Positions 35,792 to 46,074 of a stretch of 64,000 bases of DNA are shown here, piece by piece (position 1 is the stretch's first letter; every line of letters begins with the position of its first letter). Origin of the DNA: Benincasa hispida (lineage: Eukaryota > Streptophyta > Magnoliopsida > Cucurbitales > Cucurbitaceae); NCBI RefSeq assembly GCF_009727055.1, contig NC_052360.1:68379103-68443102 (forward strand), read 5' to 3'. The position numbers and the translations under genes are program-made. The notes below the pieces were generated by a model. That model made no database searches and was not told where the DNA came from. It was given only the letters and a program-made list of their open reading frames with translations.

Positions 35792-36112
35792 ATTTTAAAG
35801 GATGCACTGATTACCGCACCCGTCTTAATCGCGCCTGATTGGACACTGTTGTTCGAAATCATGTGCGACGCAAGGGGGTACGCGATGGGAGCCGCACTAG
35901 TGCAAAAGAAGAAAACAATTTTGGACCCCATCACATATACAAGTAAAACCCTGAACCATGCTACACTTAATTATACCACCACTGAAATAGAGCTACTGGC
36001 TGTGATTTTTGCGTTGGAAAAATTATGGGCATACTTGTTGGGAACCAAGGTACTCATTCATATTGATCACTCGGCAATCAAATATTTGATGACAAATAAG
36101 GAACAAAGCTGA
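35792..36112 (+). pseudogene. Athila-like RNase H (broken)
   Basis: Follows the RT after a TGA at 35789-35791. Reads LFEIMCDARGYAMGAALVQ with the first catalytic Asp, TEIELLAVIFALEKLWAYLLG with the catalytic Glu, and [14 protein letters not shown]. All core blocks are present, and the frame ends at a TGA (36110). Confidence 0.86.
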
Positions 36113-37553
36113 GATTGATCAGATGGGTTCTCCTCCTTCAAGAATTTGATATCGAGATAATTGATCGAAAGCGGATAGAGAATCAAGTTGTAGATCACTT
36201 GTCCAGACTGAAAAATCCTAAGGTTAACCGCAATGAATCTGAAGTGAGTTTCGTGTTCCCAGACGAGCAGCTGTTTCACATAGAAGAACTATCATGGTAT
36301 GTGGACATCGTTAATTATTTGGTCTATGAAGAATTTTCTAAAGATTACACCTACCATCAACAGAAGAAGCTCAAGAATGAATGTAGACACTATTATTGGG
36401 ATGAGCCGAATCTGTATAAAAGAGGTGCATACCAAATTATTCGATTATGCATACCGGATGCTGCTTAACAACGCATATTGTCACAGTGCCACGATTCACC
36501 TTATGGAGGGCACTTTGGAGGACAACGTACTGCATCCAAATTTGGCCTTCATTATTCAAAGATGTTGCTAACTACACAATGAAATGTGATCGGTGTCAGC
36601 GCACTGACAACATTTTATGGAAGAACGCAATGCCAATGAATACTATCTTGGAGCTGAAACTATTCGACGTATGGGGGATTGATTTCGTGGGACCATTCCC
36701 TCCTTCAAATGGTAAACACTATATTTTACTAGCCGTTGACTATGTCTCCAAGTGGGTAGATGCAATTGCATGCGCCATAAGTGATGCAACAATAGTCTCC
36801 CAATTCTGAAGAAAAATATTTTCACGTGTTTTGGCACTCCCCGTGCCATCATAAGTGATGAAGGATCACACTTTATCAATCATAGTATTAAGGAGTTGCT
36901 GCGCAAGTACAACATCCTCCACAAAGTCGCCACCACATACCATCCGCAAATAAATGGCTAAGCTGAAGTGTCCAATCAAGAAATTAAATCGATACTTGAG
37001 AAGGTAGTCAAACCTTCATGGAAAGATTGAGCAATGAAGCTTGATGATGCGTTATAGGCATACCAGACCGCATTTAAAAGCCGTATAGGCATGTCCCCCT
37101 ATGCGTTAGTATTCGGCAAAGCGTGTCACTTGCCCTTGAAGCTGGAATATAAAGCATTGTGGGCGATCAAGAAACTGAATTTCGATTTAAAGGAAGCAGG
37201 GGAAACGTGAAAAATGCAATTGGTCGAGCTAGAAGAATTGAGGAACAATGCATATAAAAATGCGAAAATTTATAAGGAGCGCATCAAGAACTGGCATGAT
37301 CAACGCATATGTGGCAAGAACCTCCAAGTCGGAAAAAAGTCTTGCTTTTCAATTCACGTCTGTGACTCTTCCAAGGAAAGCTAAAGTCTCGTTGGTCCGG
37401 ACCGTTCATAATTCGACAAGTACTGGCATGGTGGAATTATCAAATGACGACGGTACCAATATATTCAAAGTCAATGTGCAGCGAGTAAAGGTATACCATG
37501 GAGAAGACTGGCATCGGCAAGTCGACTCCATGGAACTAAGAAACTTTGAATAA
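36113..37553 (+). pseudogene. Athila-like integrase (catalytic residues kept, frame broken)
   Basis: Reads [17 protein letters not shown], then a zinc-finger zone with a frameshift (the HH part near 36480) and CDRCQR (about 36590). The core follows: WGIDFVGPFPPS (first Asp, about 36670), VDYVSKWVDAIA, ISDEGSHFIN (second Asp, about 36855) and, after a TAA replacing Gln, AEVSNQE (Glu, about 36965). Later in the same frame, TGA (37028) and TAG (37055) sit where Trp is expected, and TGA (37208) where Arg is expected. The C-terminus is frameshifted to 37553. Confidence 0.87.
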
Positions 37554-38935
37554 AGAATGGAGTAGGTGGTCCCTATGTTGTCACATGATCGCAATTTCTC
37601 AAGGATGAAAGTTTTGAAAAACTTTAAGTTTTCAACTCTTTTCTCCACTATCTCGACATCTTACTATTCTTTCGACTAATCTTTTCATTTTTCAATTACT
37701 CTTTCTAGAATATATATATATACATTCTTTTTAATTTGCATTAATGACTTTTCTTTTGTTTAAAATAATTTTACCCTCTATTTGTTTTTCTTACAACGAT
37801 CGAGGCGTTGGATTGCGGCGATGTTACGCGAAGAAGCATTCATCTTATTCCATCACTGCAACCCACGGAAGAAAGATCGTCACAAGGATGGATGCGCCAA
37901 CACAATGTAGGCGACAACGCAAAATTTGAGGGTGTACTCTTCCTTAACTTTATTTCAAATTTTGCACTATCACATTGCATTTCGTTGTTCGAAGTTTTGT
38001 TCTTAATTACCGCAATCATTTAACAAGTAGATAAATTTAGTAGTTTACCGCATTCTATTTCTTTACCAAGTAAGATTTCAATGATGAAAAATATTCTTCT
38101 ATTTTTTTCGTATATATTAGAGTCAACTTAATCTTAAGATAGTCACCTCATAAAACATTTCTAGAAGTTAGGGATATGCTAGATTTCTTTCAAACTCTCT
38201 TTACAGCGTATTCTAGAACATCGCATAATTTATTTTAATCTTTTGGCAATGGGGACATTGCCGCATTTCAAATTTAGGGATGAGGTATTTATTTTTCGAC
38301 CTTGCTATTTTTGGTTCTACAAAAAAAACGTTTTTTTTTTAGAATAACAACTCCACTGTCAATGCAAAGGGGAAACCCATGTTGATAAGAGTTAACTTGT
38401 GAAAGGCACTTACCCGTAGTTGGATGTCCGCATGATACACATGGGGGCAAGCTAAAACGAAAGTAAGTTACCAGGATCAACGCATTAATCAATGACCGCA
38501 ACTCCAATGCCAAATCGGTATGAGTTTAGTCTGAGAAAGAGTGCATTGCTCGTAGTTGGATATCCGCATGACACCCGTAGGGGCAAGCCAAAACAAAGGC
38601 AAGGCACTCGGATCAACGCAAGGTCAGAAAAAAAAAACTAGTAATAAAGAAAATTTTTGTGCAAGGATAAATCTTTTGTCACCCCGGTAGAAAATTTTGT
38701 TTTTGAAATAAATCATGCGATGTTCTAAGAATTTAGTAAAGTCCTTTTGAAAGTTAAACTTGCAATCCCTAGGTCTTAGAATATTTTAAGAGTTGAATAA
38801 GACTTAGGAAAATTCTAGTATATAGGATTTTAATGAAGTATCCTTGAGTAATCAAGGAAAAGAACTTTGCGGTTAACTTGCTAAAGGAATCTTTAGCTTA
38901 TTCTTGAGGACAAGCATTGTTTAAATTTGGGGGTG
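37554..38935 (+). mobile_element. 3' noncoding region and polypurine tract of the Athila-like element
   Basis: No coding frame and no envelope-like ORF is seen. Two copies of TAGTTGGATRTCCGCATGA (38415, 38552) sit in ~150-bp direct repeats. The polypurine tract AAATTTGGGGGTG (38923-38935) adjoins the 3' LTR and is the same sequence as in the pol-less element. Confidence 0.72.
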
Positions 38936-40585
38936 TGATAACGGGTAGAAATGCACGTTATCATAGTACTAAGTTCTTAAATAATGTTGGATTGCGTTGA
39001 TAGAATATGTTAAATTGCATCCATTAAGCATAAACTCTACAATATTGCGGTCGCATGCGTCCAACTCATTAAGACAATTGATCTTTATATTTTTGTGCAG
39101 AATAATGCGTTAACGCAATACAAAGAATGCGATCATAGGAATAAATCTATTGAACGCAACTTCACCGCAAGACTTTGCATTGATCGTGCTCCCAAACATC
39201 CACCCAATAAGAATCACCGCAACATGGTGGGTGCATCCAGACAAAAGGACAATTAAGATCGATGGGACAAAAGGCTGACAGTAGACAGATCCAAATTAAG
39301 TTGACAGCCAAAAAACAGTCACAAAGTACATCCAGCTTTATCAGTGACAATTATCTGGCGCATCAGTTAGGAATTAAAGTTGTCCCATCTATACAGCCAG
39401 GAAAAAGAAGCCGCCTTTCACCTTTGATGCCCTATAAATACCAAGTGCATTCTTCAGAGAAGGGGTTAAGCAGTCGATTCCTTCATCACCTTACAAGTTC
39501 AAACCTGTGTTCATAGTTTTCTTTTCCATTTCATGACAGAGCTAGAGTGGTGATGCCGAAGATCGTCGAAGGCAGCTCGAGAGAAAACCTTGGGGCGTAA
39601 GAGTAGAGAGCGGGTTGACTCTCACGAAAGCGATAATATCTTTAGAGCACGAGTATAACAGTGTAACACCTGGTGGCAAGACATTTCTCCAGGCTCTTTA
39701 CTATACTTGCATTGTTATTCTGTACTTCATCTTTTATCTATTTAATGGAAGTTATATTTCTACATCTGCTCACTCTCTTAATACGCATGAGTAGCTAAAC
39801 TAGTTGAATGGGTTGAGAGGAACTAAGCTAATATGATCTAGGAAGTTCATTGCTTGCAATTGTCATGTTTTATGCTATGCGAAATATCCCTTTAGAGTTG
39901 CTTGAGAGAGAATCTAAAGAAAGAACCTAATGTCTCAAGAGAGCTAGGTTAGAATCTGACTTGAAAGAGCAAGATTAGGTCTACATAAGCAAGAAATAGG
40001 GACTTAGAGATAAGCTCTGTTTGTCAACTTGCATCTCATGTATCCTAGGAATAGGAATGATATTATGCGGTCGCATATTTGTGTGAATGTCATGTTGTTA
40101 TCGCATAAATAGAAATAGAGATTTATGTGTAAACCCTATAGACTTATCACATATTTATCGCATGCGTTCTAGCCTTAGAAGTCGTGGCATTCACGTCGAG
40201 AGGTGGTTTACTATTGTATGCATGTTGCATGATCGCAAGGCATGAACGCAACCTAAGGAGTGTTAACCGAAACCCTTCTCAACCCGTTCACCGCATATTC
40301 ATCGTATTTCCCGTTGCCAACTCTTTTCGAACTCTCCCGCATTTATTATTATTTTCATTAATGCAACAATAAACCAACCACCTTATTTATTTCACCAGTT
40401 ACCGCAAGTTTTCATAAAAATCTCGAACGCAACTATTTTCACAAGTCCCTGTGTTCGACCTTGGACTTACCAGGAAACTCAGAGGAATTTACACTTGAAT
40501 TCCACTGGGGAAGCTTGAGTGCACAACGTAATTCCATTAACACATATCATCATCCATTTTCCACATTTAATAAAATAACGCATCA
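38936..40585 (+). repeat. 3' LTR of the Athila-like element
   Basis: 1650 bp, TGATAACGG...GCATCA, colinear with 21294-22945. It is followed by the CTATC duplication and then by the interrupted Copia LTR. Confidence 0.92.
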
Positions 40586-40590
40586 CTATC

Positions 40591-41201
40591 TACTCGATCT
40601 TACCTCTGAAATGGGAGGCTTATTGAACTGACACTATTGAGCCAACCTTCACCCATGATTAAGGTCTACCAATCTAAGAATAATCCCAAATAAATAGAAG
40701 TTCATAGTTAGCTCAAGATTGAGGTCAAGTTGCCTAGGTCATCGCTTTGAAATAGTCAGTCTTAAACAGTAAATAGCCTTATAAAGTAAGAGTGAATTAA
40801 TTCTCGATCTGATCTTATGAAAACTCATTGCATAGGATGCCCCCACTCCACATGTCAATACATGAACGAATCAAGATCACTTCGTTTGTAGCACTTTACA
40901 ACAAATTGTAACAACTACAGAGTGGGTCGCATCCAATAGTGTTACCAGAATAAGGTACCCAGCCTTATTCGTATACTATAGACCATTTTGGCTATTTACT
41001 GAACTTGATCCCCTCTTATGTCTCCACATAAAGTTCAAGTATTCTAATAATAGCCATGAATCTTTAGTTTATTGGATTTAGTCTTTGCAAGTGCAATTTA
41101 CATATTCAACAACAGTTTATTGAATAAACATCAATAACATCTTTGTTGATAATAAAATATGCTTAACACTACAAACCCCGAGTTTTAGGACACACAACCC
41201 A
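40591..41201 (-). repeat. Copia LTR, right part (continuation of 19901-21293)
   Basis: Resumes the LTR exactly where 21293 stopped ('ccagctatc' joins 'tactcgatc') and ends ...CACACAACCCA at 41201, the minus-strand LTR start TGGGTTGTG. It abuts the coiled-coil gag fragment of another Copia element. Confidence 0.75.
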
Positions 41202-41760
41202 TTGTCATTAACATCATATTCAAGAAATTTAATTTTATCAACAAGAGAAAAATTATCTTTTTCTAGAGAACTATTACTAGTTTCCAACTCATTAATTTTA
41301 TTCTTTAAACTAGCAATTTCATTATTTAATTTCAAAGAGATTCCATTTTCTCATTTTTATCTCTCAAATTATTCACTTCAATTTTCAAATCCAATGACAA
41401 AGATTTGAGCTCATCATTCTCTTTCTCAAGAAACTTGATTACATCATTCAAGTCATTTTTCTCATCACAACAAATATCAATCTTATCATGCAACACATTA
41501 TTAGCTCCATTTTTCAAGCTTGCATTTTTAATAATCAAAGTTTTATTCTCAATAATCAATATTGTCTTCTTCTTTGATCATTTCAAATATTTAGGGCCAA
41601 GCTTATCAAAATCGTATTGCATATCTTCAAAAGCATCATATAATTTGTCATAAGTTTGGGGCTTTTAAATTACCTCATCTTTGTCACTTTCACCATCGGA
41701 ATGAACCACTAAGAACCAGAGAGCTCCATCACATTTTTCCTTTTTCACTTCACGATTTTT
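41202..41760 (-). pseudogene. SIRE-like Copia gag, coiled-coil C-terminal part
   Basis: The minus strand reads a heptad-rich stretch: ...CDEKNDLNDVIKFLEKENDE, LKSLSLDLKIEVNNLRDKN, EIASLKNKINELETSNSSL. It is preceded at 41690-41590 by a stop-broken QTYDKLYDAFEDMQYDFDKL. Long coiled coils after the zinc knuckle are typical of SIRE-lineage gag. The fragment ends at the Copia LTR (41201). Its N-terminus is probably the minus-strand gag at 59341-59640, on the far side of the nested insertions. Confidence 0.68.
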
Positions 41761-41934
41761 TTTATTAATTTTGATAATTATAATTTTCTTTCACATTAAA
41801 TAAATCATCATAGTACAAAGAAAATTTTGTATGCTATACATATTATCAAGGAAGTTCCAAATGTCGTATATATAATAGATAGGTCTTGTAGAAGACTATC
41901 TTTTCTATGATAAAACCATAAATTCTATCATAAT

Positions 41935-43162
41935 TGTTTGATTAAAATGGCTATTTTTGTAGGTAAACTCTAATCCTGACTTAACAAAGCTATCTCGGAA
42001 GATTTGGAGCTAATTCAAGCCAAATGACACCAAAAGATCACTTAACTTGAAGATCCATGATGAACTATCACTTTGTCCCTCAAGAGGATCAATTCAACAC
42101 TCTTCAATAATGCTTGCAGTGTTGCGACGCTCCTTACAATACTGAGCCTAATGCTAGCTTGACGCTTGAAGACGGAATGCATCTATTTATTGCAAAACAG
42201 GGAAGCATCACAATGCTTGACCCAGGGTTGCAACGCTCCGAATAGTCATGGAATAGTCTGTGCACGCGCCTTTCGCAACCAAGTGTCAGTGTAGTGGTTC
42301 AACGTTAGCCCAATGCTTCGTGGCTTTTCCATGATTTAGCGTTGCGACGATGGCCTTGGCGTCGCAATGCTATGCTTGTTGATATAAATTTCTTTGTTTC
42401 ATTTTCAGCGAGGGAGGGAAGAAAAACTTAAACATTTAGAGAGAGACTTCAGATTTATAGAGCTTTTCTTTTAAGTTTTAGAGAGATTCAATCCTTGTAC
42501 TAATTATGCAACTATCAATGGATTTTTTTGAAGAATTTCATCATCCATGAGTACGTAATCCGTTTTCTTGGGGAATTATGTAGATTGACACTTTCTTGAG
42601 ACTTTTCCTTGAAATTTCTTTCATGTATTCTTGTTGAGATTTAGAATAAAATTTATTAAGAATAAATTGAAAACTCAAGATTAATCAATTTTTGTATGCA
42701 AAAATTACATAGTTCTATAAAAAATTTGAAATTAGGGTTGCAAGAATTAGTAGTCTTGATAGAAAATGTGGACTTCTTTTCCTCTTTTCTTTAAAGAAAC
42801 TATTAATTCAGAACAATCATGCAATCAATCTTGAATTTCAATCTTTTGATTTCAAGATTTGGAGCAGTTAAGAAAACCCATGAGTTTAATGCAATTTAGG
42901 AATTAATTGTGAAACGTCTTTAGGAAGCAATTAAGACCTAGATTAGTGTTAATTGTCAAATTAGCTAATTAGGGAGATAGGAATTTATTCTTAATGAACT
43001 ATTGAATTATCTAATTGCATGATTTTTTGCTAAGTCAATGATAGAATTGCCTAGTTTATATATAATCCCCAAGATTTTTATATAAAATCCCCAAGATTTC
43101 ATTTTCAATTGAATTTTATCTCATAATCTCTCTTACTTCTCTCATTACTAAAATTCCGATAT
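41935..43162 (+). repeat. Old Gypsy-like LTR, left part (split by a Copia element)
   Basis: A noncoding stretch with an LTR-like transcript region: a repeated GTTGCGACGCT motif at 42120-42370, a 5'-leader-like zone, and a 22-bp duplication 'atccccaagattt' at 43065-43100. It continues at 59151-59340, which ends with 'ttccactattgctacatgctag', a pattern I associate with Athila/Tat LTR 3' ends. The left edge is uncertain. No internal region follows, so it may be a solo LTR. Confidence 0.45.
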
Positions 43163-43167
43163 CAATT

Positions 43168-43890
43168 TGTAAAAATAGTGACTCAAATACCATTTCAGAT
43201 AGTTTAGTTTACATAACAAACTTTATCTTGTAACGATCAGATAATATATGTGTTATAAATACCACTGATCAGAACAAAAAAAAAAAAATAGCAGAGAGAG
43301 AGAATCATCGTACTTTCTATTTTTCTGTAAACAAAAACTGTTGTAAGCAATCTTCAAGTGAGAAAGAAAGAGAATCTGCTCGTGGACGTAGGCTTATTAG
43401 CCAAACCACGTAACTCTGCATGTTCCTTCTTCTTCTTTTTATCTTCTTTTTTTCAATCCTCATCTGTTTCTCTACAAATCAATGAAAACACGATTTGTAA
43501 TCAAATCACAACGTTTTCAGAGTATCGATTTGCATCGAGCCATGAATTTCTCTCATCAAGTAGCATCGAGTCAAGAATTTTCTCATCTAGTTGCTCAAGT
43601 AATGATTAATATTCATCGAGTAGGATCGAGTAAAGATTAATACTCCTAGAGTTCCATCGAGAAAACAACAGAAACTCATCGAGGAAAGAAGAAAAATTCC
43701 ATCAAATAACGAGCAGAAACTCATCGAGTAATGAGTATTTACACATCGAGGATTTAACAGTGCTTATTGAATAAGAGAGAAAAACAAAGATAGCTTTACT
43801 CGAAGAAACAGAGCTTTCCTCAACCTAATCTTCACCAACTCAAGATTGATCTTGATAAATTGGGCCTACATAAGATATTATAATCCAACA
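43168..43890 (+). repeat. 5' LTR of the outer Copia element
   Basis: 723 bp, TGTAAAAATAG...AATCCAACA. It contains 'TATAAATACCACTGATC' as a likely TATA region and a cluster of short CATCGAG(T/G)A repeats at 43540-43760. Partner 58417-59145. Confidence 0.9.
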
Positions 43891-43895
43891 AAATT

Positions 43896-43908
43896 TGGTA
43901 TCAGAGTG
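43896..43908 (+). other. Primer-binding site of the outer Copia element
   Basis: TGGTATCAGAGTG, matching the initiator-Met tRNA primer site, starts 5 bp after the 5' LTR. Confidence 0.88.
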
Positions 43909-43989
43909 TTTAAAGATCATCAAGATCATCATCCTTGAAGCATCAAGATACTTAAGAAAACCGTCCTTGGAAATCTTTCCAGGTCAGTG

Positions 43990-44735
43990 ATGGATGTTGC
44001 TACATTTGAGATAGAAAAGTTTGATGGATAGGGTGATTTTAGTCTGTGGAAGGCCAAAATCAAGGCTATTATTGGACAACAGAAAGCCATAAAGCTCTTT
44101 TAGACCCATTGATTCTGCCACCTACATTAATAGCTAAAGAAAGGGAAGATATGGAATTTTCTGCCTATGGAACTTTAGTTCTTAATCTCAATGATAGCAT
44201 TTTGAGACAAGTGATCGATCAAGAAATGACTTACGAAATGTGGGTCAAGCTGGAAGGTCTCTATGCAATTAAGGATCTGCCTAACAAGATGTTTGAAAGG
44301 GAAAAGTTCTTTACATTTAAGATGGATTCTACTAAAACACTATCAGACAATCTGGATGAGTTTAAAAAGATAGTTTCTGAGTTCAAGAGCCTTGGCAAAA
44401 AGATTGGTGATGAGAATGAAGCCTTTATTTTGTTGAACTCTCTGCCCAAAGCCTATAAGAAGGTAAAGAATGCCTTGAAATATGGCAGAGATTCAGTTAT
44501 CATTGATGCCATTATTTTAGCATTGAGAACTAGGGAGTTGGAGCTTCATACAGTTAGGAATAGCCTAATGAAAAAGGGCTATTTGTCGAGAGAAAGAACA
44601 AGCAGAATCATTCTAAAGGGACTAAAAATCAGTCTGATGAAGAGCATAAACCAAAAACCAAACTGAGATGTAATTACTGTAAGAAGAAAGGACATTTAAT
44701 GAGGGATTTCTATAGTCTAAATCGAAAAAATTAAG
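43990..44735 (+). pseudogene. Copia gag of the outer element (broken)
   Basis: From ATG 43990: MDVATFEIEKFDG, a stop, then FSLWKAKIKA, GTLVLNLNDSILRQV, YEMWVKLEGLYAIKDLPNK, then MDSTKTLSDNLDEFKKI and NSLPKAYKKVKNALKYG, the Copia gag (UBN2-type) fold. A frameshift near 44590 precedes the knuckle CNYCKKKGHLMRDF (about 44670-44711). Its fourth zinc ligand should be Cys but is Phe (TTC, consistent with TGC-to-TTC). Confidence 0.85.
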
Positions 44736-46069
44736 AAAAAGAGAAGGATCAGAAAGGAAAACAGCCAGAAGCCTCAGTGGTTGAAGGGTCCTATTTCTAT
44801 TCGGATGTTTTAGCCTCTACTAGAAACAAAACCAACCAAATAAGTCCTCTTGGGAAACATGACTGAGTACTTAACTCTAGTTGTACCTATCATATGACAC
44901 CCTTTAGACCTTGGTTTAATACCTACAAGGATGTGGGTTGAGAATCTGTGTACCTCAAGCTTGGTTTAATACCTACAATGAAGCCTACAAAATAAAAAGG
45001 GTTGGTTTAATATCCTTAAAGCTAAAGAATGGATCAATCAAGCTTCTTAGAAATGTGAGACATGTAACTTTACTCAAAAGAAATTTGATATCTCTAGGTA
45101 TGCTTGACTCCATTGTGTGTGAGTACAGAGGAAAGGATTGAATCCTATAAGTGATTAAGGATTCTAAGGTAGTTTCTCTTGGTAAAAAATTTAATGATCT
45201 CTATATCGTAAGAGGAGTAGAGATGATGACTAGTGCCTATACTGTTTCAATAGCAAACTTGATAGAGGCAGACGTGTGGCACAAAAGACTATCCCATATC
45301 AGTGCAAAAGGGATGCAAGCACTGTCTAAACAAGTTATACTGCCCAAAGGGAGCAGTGAGCATCTTTCCTTCTGTGAACACTGTATTTTAGGGAAAGCTA
45401 CCAGACAGAGCTTCACAAAATCTTAACATACCACCGAAGGAATACTTGACTATGTTCATTCTGACCTATGGGGACCATCTCCTACACCAAGTCTTAGTGC
45501 CTCAAGGTATTTTCTAACCTTAATAGATGATTTTTCTAGGAAGAGTTGGATATACTTCCTTAAAACTAAGGACCAAGTCTTTGGGAACTTTAAAGAACGG
45601 AAAGTTATGATAGAAACACAAAAATCAAAAAGGTTAAAATACCTTAAAACTGACAATGTGCTTGAATTTTGTAATGAGGACTTTGACAAATATTGTAGTG
45701 AGAATGATATAACTAGGCATAGGACTGTGAGGTACACACCTCAACAGAATGGGGTTTCTATGAGGTTAAATAGAACTATAATGGAAAGGGTAAGATGTTT
45801 TCTTTCTGATGCTATCCTAAGTGAAAACTTTTGAGCAAAATTTGGCCTACACTGTTTACATCGTGAATAGGTGCCCTCACACATCTCTAGAGTTGTTTAC
45901 TCTTGAGGAGAAGTGGACTAATAATCCTTCTAACCTAGACAACCTTAAGGTTCTTGAGTGTGTAGGGTTTGTTCATCAAAATAAGGGAAAGTTGAAGGCC
46001 ATAACTGTTAAATGCATGTTTTAGGCTTTATAGAGGGAGTCAAAGGATTTAAAATGTGGCATCCAGTAA
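44736..46069 (+). pseudogene. Copia protease remnant and integrase N-terminal/core (interrupted)
   Basis: The protease block reads LNSSCTYHMTPFRPWF (about 44872), where LDSGCTYHMTP is usual, so the catalytic Asp is Asn. From 45151 the integrase reads VWHKRLSHISAKGMQAL, CEHCILGKATRQSF (HHCC finger), YVHSDLWGPS (first Asp), LIDDFSRKSWIYFLKTKDQV, LKTDNVLEFCNEDF (second Asp) and TPQQNGVSMRLNRTIMERVR. The catalytic Glu expected in NGVSERMNRT is Met-Arg shifted here and appears lost. After frameshifts the C-terminal GFIEGVKGFKMWHPVKR leads into the insertion at 46075. Confidence 0.83.
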
Positions 46070-46074
46070 AGAGG

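Larger units (their letters stand above)
21294..40585 (+). mobile_element. Athila-like Gypsy element, full length but decayed
   Basis: Two ~1.65-kb LTRs (21294-22945, 38936-40585), primer site, gag, protease, RT, RNase H, integrase and polypurine tract lie in Gypsy order on the plus strand. Perfect 5-bp target duplications CTATC lie at 21289-21293 and 40586-40590. The target was a Copia LTR. The element is itself interrupted in gag by 24270-33459 (TGAAG duplication), leaving about 10 kb of its own sequence. Its frames carry many stops, several explained by C-to-T or G-to-A changes. LTR ends differ at several positions in the first 60 bases, so insertion is not recent. Confidence 0.92.

Noticed and set aside
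37554..38935. Envelope-like ORF expected after pol in some Athila elements
   Set aside because: No frame longer than about 75 codons and no transmembrane or signal pattern in this stretch.
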